Source: Rhodopseudomonas sp. BR0M22
Lineage (GTDB): Bacteria; Pseudomonadota; Alphaproteobacteria; Rhizobiales; Xanthobacteraceae
Direction: 5' to 3'
Assembly: GCF_010907035.1 (NCBI RefSeq)
Contig: NZ_QUMK01000003.1
Location: forward strand, 1 to 64,000
Length of the DNA stretch: 64,000 nucleotides
The position numbers and the translations under genes are program-made. Shown piece after piece: positions 12,210-20,134 of the stretch. Below the pieces are notes generated by a model that did not search any database, had not been told where the DNA came from, and saw only the letters and a list, made by a program, of their open reading frames with translations. The first letter of the stretch is position 1; the number at the start of each line of letters is the position of its first letter.

Positions 12210-12995
12210 TCAGGCTTTCGCCGTCTGGCGGAATTCGTTGTGCAGTTCGCCGATGCCTTCGATCGCGATGGTGACGGCGTTGACCGGCTCCTTCATCACG
12301 CCGACGCCGACCGAGGTGCCGCAGCAGATCAGGTCGCCGGGCTCCAGCGTCATGTCGTGCGACAACAGGCTGACGAGCTTGTGCGGAGCAAAGATCATGT
12401 CGGCGACCGGATAGTTCTGCCGCTCAGCGCCGTTGAGGATGGTGCGGATCGATAGCGCCTGCGGATCGAGCCCGGTGGCTATCGCCGGGCCGAACGGACC
12501 GAAGCCATCGAAGCTCTTGGCGCGCGCCCATTGCGGGAAGCTCGGATCGCGATTGAGGATGTCGGCGGCGGTGATGTCGTTGACGCAGGTGTAGCCGAAG
12601 ATGTGCGACGCGGCATCGGCTTCGGAAATGTTGCTGGCGCGCTTGCCGATCACGATGCCGAGTTCGCCCTCGTACACCACCTTGCCGTCGTAGGAGGCGG
12701 GACGGTTCACCACGGCACCGTGCGCCGCGACGCTGGTGGTGGCTTTGAGGAAGTACAACGGCTCCGCCGGAATCGACTGGTTCAGTTTCGCAGCGAGCGC
12801 GCGAAAATTGTTCCACAGCCCGATGATCTTGCCGGGTGCGCATGGGCTGAGCAGCTCGACATCGCCGAGCTGCAGCGTCTGCCCGGTCGGTTTGTTGGCG
12901 CCGAACATGTCGCCGTCAAGCACGGTGATATCGGAATGCGCGATCGTGCCGAACCCGACCGCGCCCTTGGCGCGAAAGCGAACCCATTTGGTCAC
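12210..12995 (-). CDS. Fumarylacetoacetate hydrolase (FAH) family protein
   Basis: 261 residues. The GTG at 12995 is chosen because AAAGGAG lies 9 bases upstream; the open frame extends beyond it without protein-like character. Signature elements are KIIGLWNNFRALAAKLN, the metal-binding YEGELGIVIGK and YTCVNDITAADI, and a late CCGTSVGVGVMKEP segment. Family members are Mg-dependent hydrolases, isomerases or decarboxylases of 2-oxo or beta-diketo acids, for example in aromatic meta-cleavage pathways. It lies in a minus-strand catabolic-looking run with frc and a 2-dehydropantoate reductase-like gene. The exact reaction is not determinable here. Confidence 0.88.
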   Translation of the reverse strand: MTKWVRFRAKGAVGFGTIAHSDITVLDGDMFGANKPTGQTLQLGDVELLSPCAPGKIIGLWNNFRALAAKLNQSIPAEPLYFLKATTSVAAHGAVVNRPASYDGKVVYEGELGIVIGKRASNISEADAASHIFGYTCVNDITAADILNRDPSFPQWARAKSFDGFGPFGPAIATGLDPQALSIRTILNGAERQNYPVADMIFAPHKLVSLLSHDMTLEPGDLICCGTSVGVGVMKEPVNAVTIAIEGIGELHNEFRQTAKA

Positions 12996-13040
12996 GGCGA
13001 TGGTCTCCTTTGTCGTTCCGATAACTGAAGCTCTTTCAGC

Positions 13041-13123
13041 GTCATTGCGAGGAGCGTAGCGACGAAGCAATCCAGCTCCGTGCCCGGCGCTTCTGGATTG
13101 CTTCGCTGCGCTCGCAATGACGG
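13041..13123. repeat. Palindromic intergenic repeat, family B
   Basis: Opens GTCATTGCGAGGAGCGTAGC and GACGAAGCAATCCAG, and closes with the inverse TGGATTGCTTCGCTGCGC then TCGCAATGACG. Other copies are at 17083, 25905 and 55346. Confidence 0.88.
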
Positions 13124-13149
13124 GGAGAGGCTTCGTTGCTAACAACCTC

Positions 13150-13193
13150 GGGATTCCGGGTTCGCTCGCTGGCGCGAGCGCCCCGGAATGACG
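13150..13193. repeat. Palindromic intergenic repeat, family A
   Basis: GGGATTCCGGGTTCGCTCGC followed by GCGAGCGCCCCGGAATGACG, immediately downstream of the family B copy, with both placed between the FAH-family and dehydropantoate reductase genes. Confidence 0.88.
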
Positions 13194-13213
13194 GGGTGTG
13201 GGACGGTGAACCG

Positions 13214-14194
13214 TCAGTACAGCCCCGCCACCTTGGCGCGCTGGATCACGAGGCCGAGCACGGCGTCGATCGCGGGCGTCGGGATGCCGGTCATCTTGCC
13301 CATCTCCTGCACCACGGTGACGAGCGGATCGATCTCCATCGGGCGGCCGCGTTCCAGGTCCTGCAGCATCGAGGTCTTGTGGGCGCCGACCTTGCGGGCG
13401 CCTTCGATGCGGCGTTCGACGTCGACGCGGAACTTGACGCCGAAGGTCTCGGCGATCTGTTGCGCCTCCAGCATCATCGCCTTCGACAGCGCGCGGGTGG
13501 CCGGATCGGACGCGATTACGTCGAGCGTCGCATGGGTGAGCGCGCTGATCGGATTGAAGCAGACATTGCCCCACAGCTTCAGCCAGATCTCGTCGCGGAT
13601 GCGATCGAGGATCGGCGCTTTCAGCCCGGCAGCTTCGAACACCTTCGACAGGTTCTCGACGTCCGACGTGGTTTCGCCCGACGGCTCGCCGATCGGGAAT
13701 TTGTCGCCATAGACGTGGCGGATCACGCCGGGCGCTTCGATCTCGGTCGCCGGATAGACGATGCAGCCGATGCCGCGCTCAGGGCCGAGTTCGTTCCACT
13801 GCCGCCCGCCGGGATCGATGCTCTCCAGCGTGCGCCCTTCGAATTCGGCGCCGCCATGCTTGTGGAAGTACCAATACGGCACGCCGTTGACGGCGGTGAC
13901 GATGCGGGTGTGCGAGCCGAGCAGCGGCTTCATCGCGTCGATCGCGCTGGTGATCGAATGCGCCTTCAGACAGATGATGATGACGTCCTGCACGCCGAGA
14001 TCGGCCGGCTTGTCGGTGGCGTTGGGCTGGATCACCCGCTCTTCGCCCTCGATCAGCAGCTTGAGCCCGTTTTCCTTCATCGCCTGCAGATGCGCGCCGC
14101 GCGCCACCAGGCTGACGTCGGCGGCGCCGGATCGGGCGAGCTGAACGCCGAGATAACCGCCGATTGCGCCGGCGCCATAGATACAGATCTTCAT
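13214..14194 (-). CDS. 2-dehydropantoate 2-reductase family oxidoreductase
   Basis: 326 residues beginning MKICIYGAGAIGGYLGVQLA, the NADPH-binding GxGxxG fold of PanE/ApbA. The helical C-terminal domain contains KLWGNVCFNPISALTH, the conserved substrate-site region. The start at 14194 is preferred over one 12 bases upstream because GGGAAA precedes it. PanE makes pantoate for coenzyme A, but many genomes carry several paralogs acting on other 2-keto acids. Here it sits between an OFA transporter and a FAH-family gene, which suggests a catabolic paralog rather than the housekeeping PanE; that is inference. Confidence 0.87.
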   Translation of the reverse strand: MKICIYGAGAIGGYLGVQLARSGAADVSLVARGAHLQAMKENGLKLLIEGEERVIQPNATDKPADLGVQDVIIICLKAHSITSAIDAMKPLLGSHTRIVTAVNGVPYWYFHKHGGAEFEGRTLESIDPGGRQWNELGPERGIGCIVYPATEIEAPGVIRHVYGDKFPIGEPSGETTSDVENLSKVFEAAGLKAPILDRIRDEIWLKLWGNVCFNPISALTHATLDVIASDPATRALSKAMMLEAQQIAETFGVKFRVDVERRIEGARKVGAHKTSMLQDLERGRPMEIDPLVTVVQEMGKMTGIPTPAIDAVLGLVIQRAKVAGLY

Positions 14195-14224
14195 GCGATT
14201 TCCCATCAGACAGACGACAAGACA

Positions 14225-14246
14225 GGCGTGGCCGTTCGGCCACGCC
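14225..14246 (-). terminator. Candidate terminator hairpin after the OFA transporter
   Basis: Perfect 9-bp stem (14225-14233 with 14238-14246) with a 4-base loop, placed between the transporter stop and the dehydropantoate reductase start. The T tract on the minus strand is weak (TGTCTTGTC), so termination may be partial. Confidence 0.5.
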
Positions 14247-14294
14247 GCGGTGATACCAGATTGGCCTGTGGCGCGGACGTCGCCGCCGCGCCGA

Positions 14295-15587
14295 TCAAAC
14301 CATTTCGCTTTTGGCGACGACGCTGCGCCGCCACGGCTTGAGCACCAGTAGTGCCAAGAGCGACGCCAGGATGTTGGCGGCCGCCGCGATCAGGAACACC
14401 AGATCCCAACTGCCGCTGGATTGCTGTAGCGAATTGGCGAACGGCACCAGCAGCGCCGCCGTGCCCTTGGCGGTGTAGAGCAGCCCCGCATTGGTGGCGG
14501 CGAACTTCGCCCCGAACGTGTCGGTGCAGGTCGACGGGAACAGCGAGTAGATCTCGCCCCAGGCGAAGAACACCAAGCCCGACAGCAGCACGAACCACAC
14601 CGGATCGTGCCCGAAGATGTGCAACGTGTAGATGCCGATGCCTTCGAGCCCGAACGCGATGAACATCGTGTTCTCGCGGCCGATCTTGTCCGACACCCAG
14701 CCGAAGAACGGCCGCGTCAGGCCGTTGAGGATGCGATCGAACGTGGCCGCGAACGTCACCGCAGTCATCGTCATCGCCATCAACGTGACGGGCGTGTCGG
14801 CGATCTTCCAGTCGGCAGCGATCGGCTTCAGATTGGCTGTGACCATCAACCCGCCGGCACCGACGATCACGAACATGAAGTACATCAGCCAGAACACCGG
14901 CTGTCGCAGGACTTCGGTCGGCCGGTAGTCGCGCCGTGTCTGGAACACGTTGGCGTTGCGGGTGGGAGAGGGCACCTGTCCCGGCTTCGGCGCGAGCAGC
15001 AGCAGCGACAGGAACACGATCACGATGCCCTGGCCGAGACCGAAATACATGAAGGTGGTCTGAAAGCCGGAGTCGCGGATCATTGCCTGGATCGGCGCCA
15101 CGGTGAGCGCCGAGCCGGCCCCGAAACCCGCCGCCGTCAGTCCGGCCGCCAGGCCGCGTTTGTCGGGAAACCATTTCAGCGCGTTGCCGACGCAGGTGCC
15201 GTACACCGCGCCGGCGCCGATCCCGGCGACGATCATGCCGAGATAGAAGCCCGACAGCGTCGTCGCATGCGCGTTGATCGCCCAGCCGATCGCACACAGG
15301 ATGCCGCCGATCAGCACCACCAGACGCGGCCCGTATTTGTCGACGAACCAGCCTTCGATCGGCACCAGCCAGGTCTCGAACAATACGAAGAGAGTGAATG
15401 CCCATTGGATCGAGGCGCGGTCCCAGCCGAAGGTTTTCTGAATGTCGGGGACGAAGAACGTCCAGCCGTATTGATAGTTGGCGATCATCACCATCGCGCC
15501 GACGCCGATGGCGAGTTGCGTCCAGCGATAGCTTTCACTCACGCGCCGCGTTTGAGCGGCGGGCACTCCATGCACAGTGTCCGTCAT
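14295..15587 (-). CDS. MFS transporter of the oxalate/formate antiporter (OFA) family
   Basis: 430 residues with twelve predicted membrane helices. The start at 15587 follows GGAGGAAAC. OFA-type features are the first helix region YQYGWTFFVPDIQKTF, the loop DKYGPRLVVLIGG and a second-half repeat WVSDKIGREN. Family members such as OxlT exchange dicarboxylates and monocarboxylates. The next gene upstream is formyl-CoA:oxalate CoA-transferase, so oxalate uptake with formate exit is the obvious proposal, but other OFA proteins carry different acids. Two perfect palindromes lie 48-103 bases upstream, suggesting its own regulated promoter. Confidence 0.88.
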   Translation of the reverse strand: MTDTVHGVPAAQTRRVSESYRWTQLAIGVGAMVMIANYQYGWTFFVPDIQKTFGWDRASIQWAFTLFVLFETWLVPIEGWFVDKYGPRLVVLIGGILCAIGWAINAHATTLSGFYLGMIVAGIGAGAVYGTCVGNALKWFPDKRGLAAGLTAAGFGAGSALTVAPIQAMIRDSGFQTTFMYFGLGQGIVIVFLSLLLLAPKPGQVPSPTRNANVFQTRRDYRPTEVLRQPVFWLMYFMFVIVGAGGLMVTANLKPIAADWKIADTPVTLMAMTMTAVTFAATFDRILNGLTRPFFGWVSDKIGRENTMFIAFGLEGIGIYTLHIFGHDPVWFVLLSGLVFFAWGEIYSLFPSTCTDTFGAKFAATNAGLLYTAKGTAALLVPFANSLQQSSGSWDLVFLIAAAANILASLLALLVLKPWRRSVVAKSEMV

Positions 15588-15634
15588 GTTTCCTCCGTGA
15601 GCCGGCGCCTCTGTCGGGAGCCGTACCGTCGCCA

Positions 15635-15655
15635 TTGTGATCGTGCTAATCACAA
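15635..15655. promoter_or_regulatory. Operator-like palindrome upstream of the OFA transporter
   Basis: TTGTGAT (15635-15641) and ATCACAA (15649-15655) form perfect 7-base arms with a 7-base centre. It resembles a CRP half-site pair, but the spacing between TGTGA and TCACA is 9 rather than 6, so a CRP site is unlikely. Confidence 0.5.
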
Positions 15656-15670
15656 GGCGCAAGGAGGGAA

Positions 15671-15690
15671 ATAACAACCTGACTTGTTAT
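15671..15690. promoter_or_regulatory. Second operator-like palindrome upstream of the OFA transporter
   Basis: ATAACAA (15671-15677) and TTGTTAT (15684-15690) form perfect 7-base arms around a 6-base centre. It is AT-rich in a GC-rich setting, which fits a promoter region. Confidence 0.5.
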
Positions 15691-15713
15691 GACATGCGGA
15701 CGAGTTAGTCCGA

Positions 15714-15738
15714 CCGCGCCCGTGGTGTTCGGGCGCGG
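15714..15738 (-). terminator. Hairpin downstream of frc
   Basis: Perfect 9-bp stem CCGCGCCCG/CGGGCGCGG with a 7-base loop, 17 bases after the frc stop. No T tract follows, so it may be a stabilising or processing hairpin rather than a true terminator. Confidence 0.4.
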
Positions 15739-15755
15739 CGAATGCGATGCAGCAA

Positions 15756-17033
15756 TTACTCCGCCGCTTGCTTGCGCGGCGGAGCGGTCGCGCCGGAATC
15801 GTGGATCTCGGCGACGTGCGCGTCGCTGTAGCCGAGGACGTCACGCAGGATTTCGTCGGTGTGCTCGCCGAGCAGCGGCGAGCGCTTCACCTCGGTGGGG
15901 GAGTCCGACAGCTTGATCGGATTGCCGACCGACAGGTACTTGCCGCGGGCCGGGTGATCGACCTCGACGATGGTGCCGGTGGCGCGCAGCGACTGATCCT
16001 CGGCGATCTCCTTCATCGACAGGATCGGGCCGCAGGGGATGTCGTCGGCGTTGAGGATTTCCATGGCCTCGAACTTGGTCTTGGTCATGGTCCACTGCTC
16101 GATCCGGGCGAAGATCTCATTCAGCCGCGACAGCCGCGCCGGCGGCGTGGCGTAGTCCGGATGGGTCTTCCAGCCGGTCTCGCCGATCACGTCGCAGATC
16201 TTCTCCCACACCGGCGCCTGGGTGATGACGTAGATGTAGGCGTTGGGATCCTGCTCCCAGCCCTTGCACTTCAGGATCCGGCCGGGCTGGCCGCCGCCGG
16301 AATCGTTGCCGGCGCGCGGCACCGCTTCGCCGAATTCGATGCCTTCGCCGAATTGGCTGTATTCCTTCAGCGGGCCGTGGGCGAGGCGCTGCTGATCGCG
16401 CAGCTTGACGCGGCAGAGATTGAGCACGCCGTCCTGCATCGCGGCGGTGACGCGCTGGCCGCGGCCGGTGTGGTGGCGCTGATACAGCGCGGTGACGATG
16501 CCGAGCGCAAGATGCAGGCCGGTGCCGCTGTCGCCGATCTGCGCGCCGGTGACCAGCGGCAGGCCATCGCGGAAGCCGGTGGTCGAAGCGGCGCCGCCGG
16601 TGCACTGCGCGACGTTTTCGTACACCTTGCAGTCTTCATACGGGCCGGGACCGAAGCCCTTGATCGAGGCGACGATCATCCGCGGGTTGATCTCCTGGAT
16701 CTTCTCCCAGGTGAAGCCCATGCGGTCGAGCACGCCCGGGCCGAAATTCTCCACCAGCACGTCGCAGGTGCGGATCAGCGCGGTCAGCACCTCCTTGCCC
16801 TTCGGGTTCTTGGTGTCGAGCGTGATCGACCGCTTGTTGTGGTTCAGCATGGTGAAATACAGGCTGTCCACTTTCGGGATGTCCTGCAGCTGACCGCGGG
16901 TGATGTCGCCGCTGCCAGGACGCTCGACCTTGATCACGTCGGCGCCGAACCACGCCAAGAGCTGCGTGCAGGTCGGGCCGGATTGGACATGGGTGAAGTC
17001 GAGAACGCGAACGCCGTCGAGCGCCTTGGTCAT
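15756..17033 (-). CDS. frc: Formyl-CoA:oxalate CoA-transferase
   Basis: 425 residues, class III CoA-transferase. The N terminus [20 protein letters not shown], the segment [17 protein letters not shown] and the catalytic region [13 protein letters not shown] match Frc of Oxalobacter closely as I recall it; Asp168 corresponds to its catalytic aspartate (Asp169), and GGGGQPG-like glycine loop [14 protein letters not shown] is present. Frc moves CoA from formyl-CoA to oxalate, making oxalyl-CoA for decarboxylation. The expected partner, oxalyl-CoA decarboxylase, is not in this window. A GntR regulator lies upstream on the same strand, and an OFA transporter downstream. GGAG precedes the ATG. Confidence 0.92.
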   Translation of the reverse strand: MTKALDGVRVLDFTHVQSGPTCTQLLAWFGADVIKVERPGSGDITRGQLQDIPKVDSLYFTMLNHNKRSITLDTKNPKGKEVLTALIRTCDVLVENFGPGVLDRMGFTWEKIQEINPRMIVASIKGFGPGPYEDCKVYENVAQCTGGAASTTGFRDGLPLVTGAQIGDSGTGLHLALGIVTALYQRHHTGRGQRVTAAMQDGVLNLCRVKLRDQQRLAHGPLKEYSQFGEGIEFGEAVPRAGNDSGGGQPGRILKCKGWEQDPNAYIYVITQAPVWEKICDVIGETGWKTHPDYATPPARLSRLNEIFARIEQWTMTKTKFEAMEILNADDIPCGPILSMKEIAEDQSLRATGTIVEVDHPARGKYLSVGNPIKLSDSPTEVKRSPLLGEHTDEILRDVLGYSDAHVAEIHDSGATAPPRKQAAE

Positions 17034-17082
17034 CTGGTTACTCCGTGGTGTTCAATGTCTTGTCGAGGTTAGTTCTCAGTTC

Positions 17083-17166
17083 GTCATTGCAATGAGCGAA
17101 GCTGCGAAGCAATCCAGCGGCCCGTGCTTGCGTCCTGGATTGCTTCGCCTTCGGCTCGCTATGACG
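17083..17166. repeat. Palindromic intergenic repeat, family B
   Basis: GTCATTGCAATGAGCGAAGC with GAAGCAATCCAG at the left, and TGGATTGCTTCG with GCTCGCTATGACG at the right. It fills the gap between the GntR regulator and frc. Confidence 0.82.
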
Positions 17167-17180
17167 TGGATAGGCGGTCG

Positions 17181-17912
17181 TCAGGCGAACAGCTCCTGGC
17201 CGTGAGTCTCGACGTAAGCTGCCAGCCGCAGCGTGTGATCGCGCGCCAGCTTCTCGGCGAGTTCGGTGTCGCGGGTTTCGAGCGCCTCGATCATCGCCAG
17301 ATGCTCGGGCAGGGAGGCGGCGATGCGCTCCTTGCGGCCGATGGTGAGCTGGCGATAGCCGCGCACGTGGATCAAGATGTCGTTGGTCATGTCCACCAGC
17401 ACCGGCGACTCGCTCAGCGAGATCAGCGTCTGGTGGAACACGATGTTGGCGCGCGAATACTCGTCGATGTGATCCTGCGGCAGCCGGTCGGCGCCGAACT
17501 CTTTGAACACGTCGCGCAGCGCCGCGATGTCGCGCTTGCGCGCCACGATGGTGATCAGCCGCGCCGCCATGCTCTCCAGCGCCGCCCAGGCGCGGATCAT
17601 GTCGACGATCTCGGCTTTGGTCCGGCGCACCACGATGATGCCGCGGCGCGGCACCGCCTTCACCAGGCCTTCCTGTTCGAGCATCGCGATCGCTTCACGG
17701 ATCGGCGTGCGGCTGACGCCGAGCTTGTCCGACAGCGCGCGCTCGTCGAGCATCACCGGCTCGGGCGTGGTGTAGATGTCCATTTTCAGGATCGCCTGCT
17801 TCAGCGCCTCATAGGCCTTGGTCTTGAAGCTGGTCTCCGGCGCGAGTCGCATGATGCCGAGCTCGGGCTCGGTGGGCGTCTCGTTCGGAGTGGGGCGGGC
17901 ACGCGCGATCAT
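17181..17912 (-). CDS. GntR-family transcriptional regulator (FCD subfamily)
   Basis: 243 residues. A winged helix-turn-helix lies at about 30-100 (LSDKLGVSRTPIREAIAMLE, then a wing RRGIIVVRR). It is followed by an all-helical FCD ligand domain with potential metal-ligand histidines in FHQTLISLSES, EHLAMIEALE and DHTLRLAAYV. FCD regulators usually repress sugar-acid or organic-acid catabolic genes until the acid binds. It heads the minus-strand run containing frc and the OFA transporter, so an oxalate or related acid is a reasonable ligand guess. Matching palindromes lie 42-126 bases upstream of its start. Confidence 0.9.
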   Translation of the reverse strand: MIARARPTPNETPTEPELGIMRLAPETSFKTKAYEALKQAILKMDIYTTPEPVMLDERALSDKLGVSRTPIREAIAMLEQEGLVKAVPRRGIIVVRRTKAEIVDMIRAWAALESMAARLITIVARKRDIAALRDVFKEFGADRLPQDHIDEYSRANIVFHQTLISLSESPVLVDMTNDILIHVRGYRQLTIGRKERIAASLPEHLAMIEALETRDTELAEKLARDHTLRLAAYVETHGQELFA

Positions 17913-17953
17913 GGAGTTCCTCTGGCGGCCCCGGGGCCACCGTTGCCTTGCTC

Positions 17954-17970
17954 TGGCATACCAGATGCCA
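17954..17970. promoter_or_regulatory. Candidate GntR operator, site 1
   Basis: TGGCATACCAGATGCCA has perfect 6-base arms (TGGCAT/ATGCCA) and also contains the near-palindrome CTGGCATACCAG. It is 42 bases upstream of the regulator start and shares TGGCATRCCA with site 2. On the minus strand a TTGACC hexamer overlaps the upstream edge. Confidence 0.55.
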
Positions 17971-18028
17971 AGCGGTCAAGGCGTTCTCAAGGCAGTTTGT
18001 GCGTTCGCGGAGTGTTCGCGGGACGTTC

Positions 18029-18038
18029 TGGCATGCCA
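18029..18038. promoter_or_regulatory. Candidate GntR operator, site 2
   Basis: TGGCATGCCA is a perfect 10-bp palindrome, 75 bases beyond site 1 and flanked by the same AAGCG on its right. FCD-type GntR proteins typically bind short palindromes of this length. Confidence 0.5.
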
Positions 18039-18179
18039 AGCGCTGGGACTGCCGGGGGGCTGGCGACCACAGCGGCCGGGCGGTTTGGCGCGGTGAGGCG
18101 TGATTAGGCCCGGACGCACCGCCTTGGTCGGACGCCGCTTCACCGCGGAGTGATCGCTGCACCGCGCAACGCTGTTTGC

Positions 18180-18208
18180 TTGCGCGGGTTAGGAAGCAGA
18201 CCTATCCT
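18180..18208 (+). promoter_or_regulatory. Weak sigma-70-like promoter candidate for pqqA
   Basis: TTGCGC (18180-18185), a 17-base spacer and TATCCT (18203-18208), ending 41 bases before the pqqA ATG. The match to consensus is poor, but the spacing and place are right. Confidence 0.25.
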
Positions 18209-18249
18209 CACTCCATTGCGGCATCAGACCAGCAAATCGGGAGGACCTC

Positions 18250-18330
18250 ATGGCCTGGAAGAAACCGGAAATCGTCGAGATCGCGGTCGGCATGGAAATC
18301 AACATGTACGCCTGCGCGGCGCGCAAGTAA
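18250..18330 (+). CDS. pqqA: PQQ precursor peptide PqqA
   Basis: A 26-codon gene. It reads MAWKKPEIVEIAVGMEINMY then ACAARK, with the diagnostic Glu16-x3-Tyr20 pair. In the known pathway PqqE joins these two side chains on the peptide while PqqD holds it, and the excised, rearranged pair becomes pyrroloquinoline quinone. The ATG follows GGAGG at 5 bases, a strong ribosome site suited to a highly translated precursor. The next gene, pqqB, starts 112 bases later and a small hairpin lies between them. Confidence 0.95.
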   Translation: MAWKKPEIVEIAVGMEINMYACAARK

Positions 18331-18370
18331 TCGAATCGCAGCTTCGTTGTGACGACGGCACACGGCGCGG

Positions 18371-18387
18371 CCGGCAGTCTCTGTCGG
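18371..18387 (+). other. Hairpin between pqqA and pqqB
   Basis: CCGGCAG and CTGTCGG pair over 7 bp (one G-U) around a TCT loop. There is no T tract. It could slow decay of the pqqA message or let part of the transcription end here, giving more precursor than enzymes. Confidence 0.35.
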
Positions 18388-18442
18388 TCGCGACGGTGAG
18401 CGTTCGTGAGTCGTCGTTGAAGACTTGAGTGGAAGGCGGTCG

Positions 18443-19369
18443 ATGCTGCGGGTGATCGTTCTCGGCGCCGCAGCCGGCGGCGGGGTGCCGCAGTGGAATT
18501 GCGGCTGTCCGGTCTGCCGCGCGGCCTTTGCCGATCCCGAACTTCGCCGTACCCAGGCGTCCGTGGCACTCAGTGCAGACGGCGCCCACTGGTTCCTGAT
18601 CAACGCCGCCCCGGATTTACGCCAGCAGATCATCGCCACGCCGCACCTGCATCCGCGCGCCGACGCGCTGCGCCACAGCCCGATCGCCGGTGTGATCCTG
18701 ACCAATGGCGAAGTCGATGCGGTCGCTGGCCTGTTGTCGATGCGCGAGGGCTCGCCGTTCACGATCTATGCACACGCCAAGGTGCTGGCGATCCTGAAGG
18801 CCAACAGCATCTTCAACGTGCTGAACGAAAAACTGGTGGCGCGACATCCGATTGCGGTCGATCAGCCGTTCGCCCTTCGGCTGCCGGACGGCGCGCCGTC
18901 CGGCCTCGAGGTGACCGCCTTTACGGTGCCTGGGAAGGGCGCGTGGTATCTTGAAGGCCAGACCCATCCCGGCGGTGCAGACGGCGAGGGCGATACGCTC
19001 GGCCTGACCATCACCGAGACAGCGGCAGGCCAGACGGTGCACGTGCTGACCGCGTGTGCGCGCGTTACCGACGATCTCAAGGCACGGCTCGCCGGCGCGC
19101 CGCTGGTTCTGTTCGACGGCACGGTGTGGCGCGACGACGAACTGATCGCGGCCGGCCTCGGCACCAAGACCGGACAGGCGATGGGACACATCGCGATGGC
19201 GGGCCACGATGGCGCGATCGCGGCGCTGGCCGATCTCGGCATCGGGCAAAAGCTGTTCGTCCATATCAACAATTCCAACCCGGCGCTGCTGACTCGCTCG
19301 GCCGAGCGCGGGCAGATCGAAGCGGCCGGCTGGCAGATCCCGGCGGACGGCACGGAGGTGACGCTGTGA
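18443..19369 (+). CDS. pqqB: PQQ biosynthesis protein PqqB
   Basis: 308 residues. It opens MLRVIVLGAAAGGGVPQWNC and contains the CxCxxC-like NCGCPVC that binds a structural zinc, followed by a metallo-beta-lactamase fold (ILTNGEVDAVAGLLSMREG, GHIAMAGHDG). PqqB is thought to hydroxylate the diamino-acid intermediate excised from PqqA. The ATG at 18443 is preferred over an in-frame TTG 18 bases upstream because GGAAGG precedes it. Its TGA overlaps the start of pqqC. Confidence 0.95.
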   Translation: MLRVIVLGAAAGGGVPQWNCGCPVCRAAFADPELRRTQASVALSADGAHWFLINAAPDLRQQIIATPHLHPRADALRHSPIAGVILTNGEVDAVAGLLSMREGSPFTIYAHAKVLAILKANSIFNVLNEKLVARHPIAVDQPFALRLPDGAPSGLEVTAFTVPGKGAWYLEGQTHPGGADGEGDTLGLTITETAAGQTVHVLTACARVTDDLKARLAGAPLVLFDGTVWRDDELIAAGLGTKTGQAMGHIAMAGHDGAIAALADLGIGQKLFVHINNSNPALLTRSAERGQIEAAGWQIPADGTEVTL

Positions 19370-20130
19370 ATGCGATGACCGCGTTTTCGCTGAACGGCGC
19401 CGCGCCGCTCGCGAATGCCGATGAGCTGGAAGCGGCGCTGCGCCAGATCGGCGCCGCGCGCTATCACAATCTACATCCGTTTCATCGCCTGCTGCACGGC
19501 GGCAAGCTCAACAAAGGCCAGGTGCAGGCCTGGGCGCTGAATCGCTACTATTATCAGAGCTCGATCCCGATCAAGGACGCGGTGGTGATCTCGCGATTTC
19601 GCGACCGCGCCACCCGCGTCGAGTGGCGGCATCGCATCGAGGATCACGACGGCGATCTTGGTAGCGAAGGCGGCATCGAGCGCTGGCTGAAACTGACCGA
19701 AGGGCTCGGCCTCGACAGCGCTTATGTCGAGTCCACCCAAGGCATTCTGCCGGCGACACGGTTTGCGGTGGACGCCTATGTGCATTTTGTTCGCGACCGC
19801 ACACCGCTGGAAGCGATCGCATCGTCGCTCACCGAATTGTTCGCGCCCAATCTGCACGAGGAGCGCATCTCCGGGATGCTGGCGCATTACGACTTCGTCA
19901 ACCCAGAGATCATGAGCTACTTCAAGCGCCGCCTGGAGCAGGCGCCGCGCGATGCCGACTTTGCGCTGACTTACGTCAAGCAGCACGCCACCACCCCGGC
20001 CGAGCGCGAGGCGGTGTGCAACGCGCTGATCTTCAAGACCAACGTGCTGTGGGCGCAGCTTGACGCGCTGCATCACGCCTATGTCGATGGCCACATCCCG
20101 CCCGGCGCGTTCGTGCCGCAAGGGTCTTGA
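19366..20130 (+). CDS. pqqC: Pyrroloquinoline-quinone synthase PqqC
   Basis: 254 residues from the GTG at 19366, which overlaps the pqqB stop (GTGA) and has GGAGG 7 bases upstream; an ATG 9 bases later is less well placed. The all-helical oxidase carries the family motifs YHNLHPFHRLLHGGKLNK, WALNRYYYQ and HRIEDHDG. PqqC performs the last step, ring closure and oxidation of AHQQ to PQQ with oxygen and without a metal cofactor. Overlap with pqqB implies translational coupling. Confidence 0.95.
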   Translation: MNAMTAFSLNGAAPLANADELEAALRQIGAARYHNLHPFHRLLHGGKLNKGQVQAWALNRYYYQSSIPIKDAVVISRFRDRATRVEWRHRIEDHDGDLGSEGGIERWLKLTEGLGLDSAYVESTQGILPATRFAVDAYVHFVRDRTPLEAIASSLTELFAPNLHEERISGMLAHYDFVNPEIMSYFKRRLEQAPRDADFALTYVKQHATTPAEREAVCNALIFKTNVLWAQLDALHHAYVDGHIPPGAFVPQGS

Positions 20131-20134
20131 GCCG

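Noticed and set aside
12996-13574. Upstream extension of the FAH-family frame
   Set aside because: Runs through both repeat families and has no protein-like character; the GTG at 12995 has a good ribosome site.
15635-15655. CRP binding site
   Set aside because: TGTGA and TCACA are separated by 9 rather than 6 bases, so the site does not match CRP geometry.
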